This document shows positions 12,551-24,749 of a stretch of DNA of 64,000 nt, one piece after another. How positions within the stretch are numbered: the stretch's first letter is position 1; the number at the start of each line of letters is the position of its first letter. A model generated the notes under the pieces. That model was not told the DNA's origin. It did not search any database and saw only the letters and a program-made list of their open reading frames with translations. The position numbers were made by a program, and so were the translations under genes. Source of the DNA: Symsagittifera roscoffensis. Taxonomy: Eukaryota; Xenacoelomorpha; Acoela; Convolutidae. Where the stretch lies: NCBI RefSeq assembly GCF_963678635.1, contig NC_087062.1, positions 19,641,789 to 19,705,788 on the forward strand. The letters are read 5' to 3'.

Positions 12551-15500
12551 CGTTCTTCAGAGACCCCAGGAATATGTCCCTGTTCCCTTCGAAAGTGTTC
12601 CTTTCCCTTTCCTCCGAGCTCAAGAGTATCATCCCCATATTGAAGGTCTCATTTGCCAATGGCAATTCTAGATTCTTCCGGGGGGACGGATTCAGAGGTG
12701 GGGTGGCAGTATCTGCCCAATTCTCCTCGCTCAAGTCTTTCAACAGCTCTTGAGTGGTGAGCTCCTCCCCTGATGGCCCTGGTTCAGGTGTATTCCCCAC
12801 TTCCATGTCTTCACCGGCTTCACTGAGAGTTTCATCCATACTCTCTTCTTCTGACTCATGTCTCCTTCTCTCGAGAATTTTCTTAAACCGGTCCTCGACG
12901 GGTCCACTCCTCTTGTCTCCAGGCGTGTCCACTGACAGTGGTGATGGTGTCGTAGGGTCCAATTTCTTGTACTCCGTCAGGGCTACGTGCAGTTGACCTG
13001 CTGCATCTAGTTCTTTTCCCTCCTGTCTCACTTCCACCTGTTCTAAGCCATAGGGTGCCCTGTATTTTCTCGTTGCAAATTTCATGTCGTCCACCAATGC
13101 GACGTGCCCCTCCATCACGATCATCCTGCCATCATCCCATATGGGTAGCATGTTCTCAAGTCCCTCCTGCTCAAGAGCTCTCAAGACCTTTCGCACCTCA
13201 TATCCGGGGGGCTGCGAACCTCTCATCTTTTTCGCTCGCGTCGTCCACGAATTTACCTTCGCCTCGCTATTATGGAAGTAGACCGCCGCCGTGTAGCCGA
13301 TGAACAGGGGGTCCCAGCCATCAGTGAAATCCTTCTGCATTTCCTCCGTCGTCATCCTCGCCATTATGGAGGGAACTACCAAGGGACTGTTCATTCCTAA
13401 GGTCATCCTCCTGACTATTGGGAACTCAGGCATGGTGGCTGGGAGGATTTCTTTCTCCATTATGGTTTCCAGCTCCCTCTTCACCAGTGCAAAGCACTCC
13501 TTCCAGGCAGGAATTCTCAAGATTTCTCGTCCGTCTGCCGTCAATGGGTTCAAGTTGCAGAATTTGGGATACATTTCGATGAGACCCTCTCGCTTGCCTC
13601 CCATTCTACATTGCATTTGCCCCCGGAAGTTGTACACTATTAGCTCGGCATCTTTCACCTTTCCAAAGAGTACCGTGTTGCTCATTCGCTCTCTGAGCAC
13701 CTCCTGCTGACACCAATTTAACGCCGTCCCATCCAGTATACTGATAAGACTCAAGTGCGTTACAGAGTGACGATACGTTGTCACCAGGGGGTCTGGGAAC
13801 GCGTACGTCACTGCTGGACCATAAATGCAGGTCACCACCTCCTCTAGGCCCCGGATTATCCCCATTGGGTCCGACCTCATTGCCAGGCAAAGGTCCGTCA
13901 GCAGAGGCATCCCTCTATTCGTCTTCTTCCATTCTTCTCTCGAGGTTGGATTCTCATCTTCACCCGTCATGTGCCGATTCTGCATCATGAGGTATTGCAC
14001 TAACAACGTCTTCAACCCTGCGGCACACTTGTAGGAGCTGGTTTCAATGCTCGAGTGGACTCTCCCCATAGACAGAGGCTCTCCATATTCCATTAATCGA
14101 TGAAACGACACCAATTCCCCATGGGTTAAGAGTAATAGTGCCAGGTACCCATCGACTCGAAGTGTCTCCACTCCTCGACTAAACATGTATGCTGGGCCCA
14201 TGTTGAACAAGTATCTGGGGTAAACCAAATACAAAGCCAAGAGCAGACTGATGGGCATGCCCAGTATCTCCTGCACGAAGGCTCCAAAGATAGTCGCCGT
14301 GGTGCCGAACATTCCTGCCATGAATTCCTTCTCCCAGCAAGGACTCAAGAACTTGAGAACCTCATAATCCCTCCTAGTCCTCAATTCACCCTTGGCGTGC
14401 TCTCTCCAGAACCCTCCAATCGTCACTTCATTGGCGGCCGAGACAAATCTAGCCACCGTCATGTCTTTTGTTTCGGCCAGCTCCAGTTGTTTCTCCAGAA
14501 AACTCCAGACTTGTTTCACGAGGGGTGGTGCTTCCTCCCTCGTCTTGTTCGTGGCGTTCTCCAGCCTTGGTGTCAAAAATGGCCACCAGCCATTCTCTTG
14601 AGTCAATCGATATTTCATCGATTCTAATTGCTTCTCCGTCTCGGCCACATTTCTTCTCTCGTTACTGGGACCTCTAGACCTGCTGGTGGAGTTTGTGATC
14701 TTCACGTCCATACTCCGAAACCACAAACTGGCCGTCAATTGGCTTATCGCCGGGTGATCGTCTCTGATGACTGGGCTGAACTTGAGTTGCCTGGCAAAGT
14801 TCGATATCTCTAGCAAGAGCACCTCATCTAATACGATCAGGATGTCGGCTAGTCCATAAAAGCCCCTCAGTGCATGAGATATGTCCGCCCATGCCGCCGC
14901 CAATTCTGACTTGCGAAGCCTCAGGTTCGATGGCTCCAACTCCCGATTGGGGGCTGCCATTAGAATCCGCCATTCATTCCCTTCTGCTATCAGGATCAAG
15001 ACCGCGTACACGAATTGTAGGGCGGGTGGCATATTCGCGTATCCAGGGGATGTGGTAAACACCACCTTCGTCTTGGACCCAATTCTCGAGACAACATTCT
15101 CTTGCACTTCATTCATCGCCGCAAACAACGCCTGAATGGCTTCCCATATCTTCCTCGATGGCGGATTTTCATCGCCCTTCAGTTGCTCAAGAAGTCCCAC
15201 CGCGTGCAGGTGATCATTCATTCCTGCAAACAATAGCAGCTCAGGTTCACAGGGCATCTCCGACTTTATTGCCACCACCAGAGTTAACATCTGATTTAAT
15301 TCAGCTCCTGGCAAAGAGTATATCAGAGTCTCCGGCCAGAACAACTTGGGAGACGTTCCTTCGAAGTCCGACCCCGCCACAATGACTACTCTCGCAGCAG
15401 CTGGATCTGCTCTATCATAAACTGCCAGGGTTTTGGCCAGCTGGGTGCTGCCACAGGGCTTCCCGTACCTGGGATCTTCCGCCAATTTCGAGCCTTCGTA

Positions 15501-17894
15501 AGCGGCATCCGGCAATTCCATCGACCCTGGATTGAGTAGTTTGTCTACCACTTTCAACTGTGCCGGGGTCGCCAACCTGATCCTGGCAATGTTCGTTCGG
15601 TGCTTGGGAGGTTCTGCTATAAGTCCAGGACTCCCCAGCAGCTTGAGAGGTCGGTAGTTAATGGGTCCCATGATCGCTTTTGTGGGAATTCCAGTCAGGT
15701 CTGCGGTCTCCCTCAGTTTCGTTCTCGAGAAGTGCGCCTCATGAGCTTTCAACCAGTCCACGCAATGATGTCTATTCAAATCCTCGTGCGACACTCGTTC
15801 AATCCCCAGGGTTTCCGCCAATTCTCGCCTGCATTCCAAACTCTCTAGGTCCAGTTCTTTCACCTTCTCAGGATACCTCAAGCGAGCGGTCTCTATAGAC
15901 CTCTTTTCCCGCTTGTTCTCTGCCACTACCACTGAGGATATCGCCGAGCCTGGAGGTGTTGATGACGTCACCTCCTCAGACTCCATTGGCGTGGCACTCT
16001 GCAATCGGGTCTGGTGGCTCCTCGAACCGTCTCTAGTGTCAACTCTCGTTCCCAAGCGACCAGACAAGGCCCTTGAGGCAAGGAATGATGGGTTCGGAGG
16101 TGGTCCTAATGTGAATTGGGCTGTCTCTAGCAGATCCGACTCTAGCGTTTTTATGTGTTCCTGAAAGACGTCGTTCAGCCACTCCGCTCCCCTTGGCCCA
16201 TCGAAATGGATTCCATCATTGGAGGTGTCTTCAGGGAATCCCTTTTTCTCCATGCGCTCCGCTACGTCCAACAGTCTGACAGGAAGCACACTCTTCCGGT
16301 GTATGTCTCGGATCACCTTGTTTAGGTTCCGCACCTTCTCGTTCATCCCCAAGTCGTGCTGATCAAACATCATGTTGTAGGGGACCGTACATACCGTCAG
16401 CAGGATGGGGTCCATCTGGATCCTCAGCTCCTCAAGAAGGCAGCTCATCTTGTCGTACAGCCTCGTTATTTTCCTCGCTTCTCCCCTTGACACATCGTTA
16501 GTCCCGATCATCAGGGTCACCGTGTATACTTTAGTCATCCCTAGCATGTCCAGGGTTGCCAACATCTGTGGCGTGGCAGCTCCAGCGAAACTCAAGATTC
16601 CTGTCTGCCAATGCGACTGGATCCGGGTCAACACCCGCACCAGGCTGTCCCCTATGATTAGGTGAACTGCACCCTCTGGCACACGAGGTGGCGCGAGGTA
16701 CTCCACCCAGGCTGCATCATGGAAGCAGTCCCTCCTGGCTCCCTGTTCCGCACTCCAATCCAGTCGATTGTGCCTGTGGTACCTCCCCTCTGTATTTTTC
16801 TTATAACTCGAAATCACGACGCTCCTGACCGGCTGTTCCCTCCAAGTTGGGGGAAGCTCCGGTCTTGCCGATCTTTCACGGTTTTTCTGCTGTAATTTCT
16901 CGCCTAGCTCTTTCAGGCGCGATGAGCCGCCACTCACCTGACTGTCGCTCGAGGTCGAGGTTGGGGTATATCCCGCCAGCACCACATCCATTAGTGGACA
17001 TACAGGTTGTGTCTCTAGGCTACGCAAGGAAGGCGTTGCGTCATTCGGTATCCAGACTTCCAACCCTTCACTCATGTGTTCTCTGGCCTCGCGGTCAAGG
17101 TTGAACCGTCCTCTTGCCCTGGGAGCTTCATCCACCTCCATGCGCGACTCTGGCCTCGAGCTGGTCACCACTCGCTCCTTTGGCCTGGCTCCCTTCTGTG
17201 CGTCAAGCTCACGTTGTCGCTGTTCTATTCTCTCCAACTCCGACTTCAGTTGATCACGATTCGCGGCGTTCTCCCGCACCCTTAGTTCCTGCTGATGTTC
17301 AACTTTTAGCATCTCAAGTAACCTCAGAGTCTGATCTCGCTCGTTGACTGCCTGGTCTCTCTCCAGCTGAATCTTCTCCCGATCCAGCTTCGCCTGATCC
17401 CGATCGAGGTTCGCCTTGTTCCTTTCCTTCTGCGCCTTCTCGAGCTCTTTCTTCAGAACACCCAGATCCGGATATGCTTCGGTCGTCTGTTGCGCTCGCG
17501 TCATCGACGACACCCTACTCGAGCCCTGGCTTGTAGATCTTGCTGTTGGCCTAGCCGGTAGTGGGAACTCCCCTGCGCCATATTCAGTGTTGTTACTCAG
17601 GCCGGGATTCCTTGCCAAGTCAAAGCCCCTTACTCCTCCATCCACGTTCCAAGACAACCATCTGGTCTGTTCTTGGTTTGATATACCCTCGGTGGTGTAC
17701 CCGATCATCAAGACAGCCTCCGTTGCAGACTCCCTGCACTCAACCTGGTCTTCCAACTGGAGGATGGCATTCAGCATTACTGCCATTCTCTCGTCTATCT
17801 GGGTATAGTCCAGGTCCCTCAGGCGTCTGTACAGCTCATCAAGAGTGGGCTTCTTCAGGGCCGCGGGCATGTAATTCCAGAATCGGTCTGCCAT
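12471..17894 (-). pseudogene. ORF2 polyprotein: coiled coil and tandem SGNH-like modules, cut by duplication (1,807 codons)
   Basis: This is the longest uninterrupted ORF2 reading. Residues about 150-260 are coiled coil. SGNH module 1 spans about 405-580, with IIGDSLVR near 413, MIGTNDV near 464 and DGIHFD near 562. SGNH module 2 spans about 835-980, with VAGSDFEG near 839, FAGMNDH near 891 and TTSPGYAN near 947. A hydrophobic stretch lies near 1,200-1,230 and an acidic low-complexity region near 1,650-1,780. The frame then crosses the duplication junction at 12,499-12,503 into pol sequence and stops 8 residues later, so the C-terminal third is missing. SGNH hydrolases act on ester bonds; esterase domains occur in ORF1 of CR1-like retroposons and in some viral surface proteins. 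The substrate here is unknown. Confidence 0.7.
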
Positions 17895-18393
17895 TCTTCG
17901 TGACTTCGGGATGTATATAGGTATGTGTTAACCAGCTCAAGAATTACCTAACCGACTTAAGTATTACCCAACTCCAGAATTCTCTAGAAATGTTCCCTTG
18001 CAAATACTTGCTGTAGGTGCGGATTATCGCGAGTTCAATCAAGATTTCTCTTTCTGTTTCTCGCTTGAGTATACTTGGATTTTCAACTTTGTTTTTCAAA
18101 CTTGATCTGAAAACAGAAAGCATATTAAAACTTAACATGTCACGTTCCTAACCTAGAGACCCCCCTTCTACCAGTATGGTTAAAACCTTATCATTCTCAT
18201 TTCACTTAAAACAATTCAATTGGAATTTCCTTAAAAGCATGCAGATTCATTTTATGTTTTAGCACCGTTAATTCTTTTTAAAATTTAATTGTCATGCCAA
18301 TCATGTCTTAAGATCCCTTTACCTGTGCCGCACCCCAGTACCTAACTCAAGACTCCTCCCTCACACCCGACTCGATACCCCCGTGTACCCGAC
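17895..18393 (-). other. Pol-ORF2 intergenic spacer (right copy)
   Basis: A roughly 500-bp non-coding spacer equivalent to 8,493-8,991, with the same TATA-like motif just upstream of the ORF2 ATG. I see no other feature; a 64-codon frame inside it has no recognisable content. Confidence 0.5.
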
Positions 18394-19614
18394 TCAGGCG
18401 ATACTCAAGTAGTACTTCTTATGAAGATACACCATTATCTCAGTTTCTGCAAAGACCACATGTAGGATAGCGTACAATTCCCTTGGGCTCAGTTTGCCCC
18501 TGTTTGGGTCATACACCGGCATTGAGACCTCTGTTATCCCTCTTTCAATCATGAAGTCTCGTAATCTTGTTAGTGCCAATATCACGTGTTCGGGATCAAT
18601 TGTGTTCCTGTCATTGACCCTCGTTACTAGGAAGCACAGATATTTGCCCGGGACTTGTGCCACTGACGGTGGAAGCGCTGCCATCCCTCCCAGTCCTGGT
18701 CTCTGTCTGAACAGAAACTCTACATTCTGGTACTCTCTTTTGAAGTCAGCTTCCAATCTTGATTTGAAACTCATGTCCGCCGTGATGCAGATCGCGCTGG
18801 TCCTGTTTGACAGGATGAAGTCGCTATCCGTTATCATGATGTTCTCCGAGTATTCATTGGGTATTTCGAATTTCGTTTTGAAATTCCGACCTATAGTAGG
18901 CTCTGGCTCTTCTTCCTCCAGTTCCAATTCACTCGTTTCTCTCACTTCCTTGAGCTTCTTTATCATCAAATTTTCGGTGTGGGTAAGTCCTACCCCCACT
19001 CCCCGGACAAAAATATTTATCGACGTCCCCGTCGATGTTGTCGGGTTTGAATTGTCCTGAGGAACGTGCAGTGGCCTGTCCGTTGCCGTCCATCCGAAAA
19101 GAGGGTCTTCTGTCTTCATGTAATTTGCTGCTGATACATCGACTTGCTGAATGCTTTGTCCTTCGCGGCTCTCGTCTTTGACATCACGCATCCACTCTAG
19201 AATCCTCAAGTTCGTGTTCTCCCTCCTCTCTATCTCACTCTGTTCGAGATCCGTTTCTAATTCTGGCGTCGAGTAGTCATCCTGCGGATAATGACCACCA
19301 TCGTCAATGACCTGCCATTCCTCTCCTGCTTCCAGTTCGCCTGCCTTCAGTAATTCCTCGCCCAATTTGTCTGGCTGTATCTTATCGATCAAGAAGTCAT
19401 CCCCGTACCTGTTGTACCTCATGCCGGTGCGTTTACGATTGCCAGTCCTGGTTTCCGGTGGTGTTGGTCGATCCGGCTCCATCCACTTCGGCACCTCGTC
19501 TTGCTCCGGGTCGTTCCAGTCTTCTTCTACAAATGATCCTGCATCAGACTCCACTCCTATCTTTTCATTGTCGTCCAAACTCAAGTTCTCATTACCATCA
19601 TTTTTCTCTCTCAA
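18394..19614 (-). pseudogene. Pol C-terminal tail with macrodomain-like module (right copy)
   Basis: This copy differs from the one at 8,992-10,212 by a handful of residues (for example QVPGKYLCFLVTRV for QVQGKYLCFIVTRV). It has the same acidic linker and macrodomain-like C-terminal 150 residues. It shares the 49-bp deletion near 19,609 that separates it from pol, so that deletion is older than the tandem duplication. In the plus-strand element the same region is in frame with Pol. Confidence 0.6.
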
Positions 19615-22600
19615 GACCCTCCATGTCCTTCGGTATGCACCAATCCTCTGGGGACGGGACGTGAGGCTTCAGATTTTCATAATGTGCCGCTCGCCCAGTA
19701 CTCAAGCGATTGAACCGTCCTTGTTGATGAACCTCCGTTATCATGAATGGTCCCCTCCACTTCTTGAGTAGTTTCTTTGTTCCCTTGGGCGGTATTACAT
19801 TTTGGAAGACCCACACGTATTGGCCCACTTCATATGGCTTTGCTCTTAATATTTTTTCGTCGTATTTCCTGCGTTGCCTCATTTGCGCTGGCGCCGTGTT
19901 CCTCCTGCATAGCTCGTTCAACTCCTGTTGTCTTTTGATCGCTTCTTTCACGTATGCCTGAGGCGACGTCCTTTTCCCCTCGTATTCCGGGTAAAAGAAT
20001 GTCAGAGGCATTGCTCTCTCCCTGCCCGTCAACATCATGAAAGGACTGATGCCCGTCGTTGAGTGCTGTGTACTGTTGTAGGCTCCTACTACCTGTGGCA
20101 GATATTTGTCCCAGTCCGTCATGTATCTTGAGCAGTACACCCTTAACATGTTGACCAGTGTCCTGTTCTGTCTCTCTACCAACCCATTGGTGTGTGGATG
20201 ATAGGTCGTCGAGTGTGCTTGAGCAATGTGCGATCTCTTCATCAATTCTTTTGTCAAGTCCCCCACGAAAGCTTTGCCGTTGTCCGACTGGAAAGTCATT
20301 GGACAACCATACCGCGATATCCAATGCGTTATCAGATGATCACATGTCTCTTCGGCCGAGGCTGTCTGGCACGGAACCGCTTCCGCCAACTTTGTGAAGT
20401 GATCTATTATAACCAGTATCTGGTTATATCCTGACTCTGCCATGCAGATTTTTTGATGGTCTATCTGCACCACTTCATTGAACTCCGAGCTCTCAACGGA
20501 CTTGAGTGGAAACTTCATCTTCCTTGGGTCTTTTACCTGGAGACATGCCAGGCAGGCATTCACCCATCTCTCGCAAGCTTTTCTCATTCCTGGCCAATCA
20601 AACCTGTGAAGTATCCTTTGTTGTACTTTGTCTATCCCCTGGTGGCCCATCTGGTCGTGTGATCTGAAAAGCACCTCCGTCTGGTACAATTGTGGTAGTA
20701 TGATGAGGTTGTGTTTGTGTAATATCTTTTCCTCATCTCTCCTCTTGCACGATACCACCCCATCAGCTGTGTGATAAAGTAAGTCTTTCTTTTCTTTGTA
20801 GAACTGGCTCAAGATCTTGTAGCTGTCTTCCTCAAGTTCCCCCTTCTCCTTGACCCCCGACTGGATCCATTTGGAGAGGTTACTTGTCATTTTGTCATTC
20901 TTCTGGGCTCTTATTAGGTCTGACAGCCTATATCTCGCCTTGACATGCTCCTTTAGCGCCATGATTTGTCCATTCATCTCACCAGGGTTGTGGATGTCAT
21001 CACTCAGTTTCACGCATATCATCCTTTTCACGATTTTCATATCATCTTCTGGCACCAGATTCGTTCTGATATTTGAGTTGCATGATAGTTCCCTGAATGG
21101 TTTCCTTGCAACCGCAATTTTCTCAAGTTCCTCACCACCTCGCATCTCCTGTATGTCCATGTTGTATGTTCCTGAAGATGGATCCGTCTGTAACTCCCTG
21201 TCGTGGTGCCTTGTCTTCTCTTCCGCCAATATCATGCACAGACTGTCTTGGTTTTCGCTGCTCCCATCCGAGTCTTCATCCCATCCTTCACGCTCCCCGG
21301 ACAATTTTCCTTCTCCGGTTCCTTCTTCCGTGAACCTGGAACACTCCCCGGACTCTTGACCTAGTCCCAGGTGTTCAGTATCTTCTTTGAACGTCACTTT
21401 CTTTTTCCTAACCTTGGTCTGCTCCAGAATGTCTTCGGGGATTTTGTCAACTAGTGACCGCACGACGTCTTTGCTGTCAGTGACGCTTCCTCTTGGTGAG
21501 CCAGTATCGTTCACTGTCTCTTTTCTCCTAAGTATAGCGAATTCCGGTTTCTCTTGACCCTTCTCTTGGATCACGGGCTTATCATCTGATAGTTTCTCGA
21601 GCAACCTCATTAAGTCATCATCTATCTGTGCAGTTCCTGCTTCCACCTGGTTAAGATCATAGCCTTTTGCCTTGAGCGTCTCCCTCACGATCTTCGACTT
21701 GAGTATAATCTCAATCGGAATCCCCTTGCTCTTCTTCAAGATGGTCTTCTCTGGAGGCTCTTTAGGCAATTCAGGATGATCTTCTATCGGTTTGCCTGAC
21801 TTGTCCAGCCATCTCGTGAGTGGAAGACTGTCGTACGTTTCCTTGTCCATAAATGAGAAGCCATCTTTGATTTCAGGTCTGTCTGCTTCTCTTTGCTCTT
21901 GTCTCTCATAGAACTCCGTCTTCTTACTCAAGCTGTCGGCATTCTGATGTTTATCTCGCGCTCTGTGCTCAATTATCATGTTGTATCCGTCTAGACGAAC
22001 TATCCACCTCCCAATGTAACTTTGGTCCATTGAGTACGTTTTCAGCCAGCTCAGTGCTCTGTTGTCGACTCGCAACTTGAATGGCTCACTGCCCAGGTAT
22101 GCCCTGTATTTCTCGACAAAGGTAACCACCGCGAACATCTCCGCTTTCGGTGCTCCGTACTTCATTTCCGTGTCACTCAGGACTTTGCTCCCGTACGCTA
22201 TTGGTCTCAAGACTGTCTTCCCATTCCATTCTTGTTCTTGGTGGAGAATCCCAGAAATCGCGACTACCGACGCATCCGTGTCCAGCACGTACTTCCCTTT
22301 CTCAGTCGGCATACCCAGTACTGGTGCCTCACATAGCTCTTTCTTTATTCTCTGGAATGACTCTTCTGCTGCGTTGTTCCACGTGAACTTCTTGCCCTTG
22401 TGTCTCATTAATTGTTGCATCGGGTATACCTTGTCTGCATAGCCTTTGATGAACTCTCTATAATAATTAGCGAAACCCAGGAAGCTCATCAACTGGTGCT
22501 CTGTCTTCGGTGATTTCCAGGTCAGGACTGCTTCCACGGCGTCCGTATCAGGTCTGATGCCGTGCTTGTCTACCATCCTGCCCAAGTATTTTATTGAGTC

Positions 22601-24670
22601 CTTGAGTATCTCGCACTTTGATGGTTTACACTTTAGCCCCGACCTCTTCATGCATGCAAACACTTCGTCTAGTCTCTCAATGTGGTCTTCCAGTGTTGGC
22701 GTCGCTATTACCACGTCATCCACGTAGCACATTACCAGGTTGCCATACTTCTTCGTTACGCCTATCAGCGCGTGTGCCATCAACCGCTGAAACGTGGCTG
22801 TGGCATTGCAAAGTCCAAACGGCATCCGTTTCCATTGAAACAGACCCAGCTCGCAGGCAAACCCTGTCTTGTCCCTGTCCTGCTTCCTTAGTGGTACTTG
22901 CCAAAAGGCCGAGCCTAAATCAAGAGTCGTAAAAAATTTTGCATCACCTAACTTCGAGAGGCTCTGATCAATCCTAGGTATTGGATAGGCATCCTTCACC
23001 GTGACGGAGTTCAGGTATCGAAAGTCACAACAAAACCTCAACTGGTCGCCTTTCTTTTTGGCCATCACTACTCCACACGCCCACGGTGACTTGGATGGTT
23101 CTATCATGTCATACTCTAGTAACGTCTCGATCTCTTTTCTACACGCGTCCGATTTGTGTGGGGTCATGCGCCTCGCCCCCTCCCTGTGTGGTACCGCGTT
23201 TTCCTCAAGTTCTATTTCATGCTCAACGAAATTACAACACCCGATATCCGCCTTATGCCTCGAAAAAACTTCCTCGTTCCGCTCTAGTACGTCCTTGATG
23301 GCTTCGAGCTGTTCATCTTTCAGTTTGCCCCTCAAATGTTCAATCTCCGGCAGGACCGGTTTTTCATTTTGCATTTCATCTAGTGTGGGTCGCTCTGGAA
23401 AGTTCGAACAGCTCGACAGCCCATCATCCGTTTCTGACTTAAGTGATTTAATAAGACCTGAAGAATCTTTTATTTCCTGCAATCGTCTCAAGATACAAAT
23501 TTTGTCCCTGTGATTGGGACAATCAACAACTTCATTTTGTTTTGAGTTCTCAATTGTTTCATATCGAGTTTTAACCGGTAAAGCATATCCCAGTTTCCTC
23601 CCTCTCTGTATCGTGATCGGTATATCAAGGGTATTCAACAAGACACTGACGCAGAGGCCGCTCTTCGTTATCGAGAATGATCTTCCTAAAACAGCAGCAC
23701 TTTGACTATTAGGATTTGGAACTATACACACTTGCTTGTTGTCACTTAGTTCATTGTAATTTTTCATCCTCAAGCTTACGATTGCCGCTTCATTAGCTTT
23801 TAGCCTCACCCTCCTACTCAAGAATACCGGTGCTTTGTTTTCATTTGCCATTATTAAATTTACCGGTTTGATTGCGTACCTCCTATCCGGGTTCCGTATC
23901 CTGAACATTGCGTTATTTAGATCAATCGTTACGTCGAAATTCCTGATGAAGTCTCTGCCCAAAATGAATTGGTCAGATTCATCTAGGTTTTCTACCACGA
24001 TAAAGCTCATCAACAGGTTACGTTCCCCCAAATTGAGGGCTATTATCGGCGTCCTGCCCAGCACCCGAAGGGCCCCTTTGTTTGCAGCTGACAGCCGTAT
24101 TCTCGAGTCTATCAAGTCACCTTTGTCAAAGCCCATCCTCTCCCAGGTTTCGATTGGTATGACGCTCAAGACTGCTCCCGTGTCAAGCAACCCACGCAAC
24201 TGAGTCTTTTTGCCACTTATATCCAGCACGTGCCCTGTCACATCTGCCTCCGTCCCGATGTGCATTGCATCTTCTTCAAGCATGGCGCAGTGTCCAATCG
24301 ATCTCACTTTCAATTCTTCTTTCCCTACGTAGATTTGTCCAATTAGGTCTTCGTCACATGTTATCATCGTCTTGGTATAGATGTTAATCCCATCTATATT
24401 TAGCATCACCTCGTGTGGACCATAAGCTTCAGTATATCTGCTATCAACACGTACCGACTTGCTGCCCCCTCTCATGAGTAGTGCTCTCAGTGCTCTAGAA
24501 GTCGTTTGTGGGCTTATACCACTCAAATAGTCTGCATACACGTCAATGTGCATTATTATCTGGTCGCTCGGCTCGCTCAAGTTTCTGGTTACCTCGTGGC
24601 CGCCCACTGTGATTATCGACATTATTCTTGCCCCGATTTTCGATATGCCAAAAGGCCTACCTGTCACCAT
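19598..24670 (-). pseudogene. pol: Pol polyprotein: protease, RT, RNase H, integrase (1,690 codons, minus copy)
   Basis: The domain order is Ty3/gypsy-like. A retropepsin-type aspartic protease (LLDTGAV, then ILGRDFIRNFD) lies near residues 160-260. RT (about 490-720) has FTTLDLGSAFWQV, MPFGLCNA and the catalytic CYVDDVV. RNase H (about 800-930) has LDTDAS, KAEMFAV, RVDNRAL and HQNADSLSK. A charged linker leads to integrase, with the HHCC region and DDE core (QIDHQK, QSDNGK, VERQNR) near 1,300-1,500, then a GPF module. The listed ATG at 24,670 is internal: an 8-bp deletion near 24,762 cuts it from gag, and a 49-bp deletion near 19,609 cuts off the macrodomain tail. All catalytic residues are still present. 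Confidence 0.9.
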
Positions 24671-24749
24671 TTTTACAGTGTTACAATTCCCGGTCTTTGT
24701 TGAGCCTGGTACAGCCTCTGGTGTTGGGTTCGATCCGGTTAATGCTTCG

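Larger units (their letters stand above)
12499..21900 (-). repeat. Tandem duplication unit, right (9,402 bp)
   Basis: This is the partner of 3,143-12,498. The joint shares the 5 bases GTCTC with both parental sites (3,143-3,147 and 21,901-21,905), which fits microhomology-mediated joining or template switching. Near-identity of the units means the event is recent or is an assembly artefact. Confidence 0.9.
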
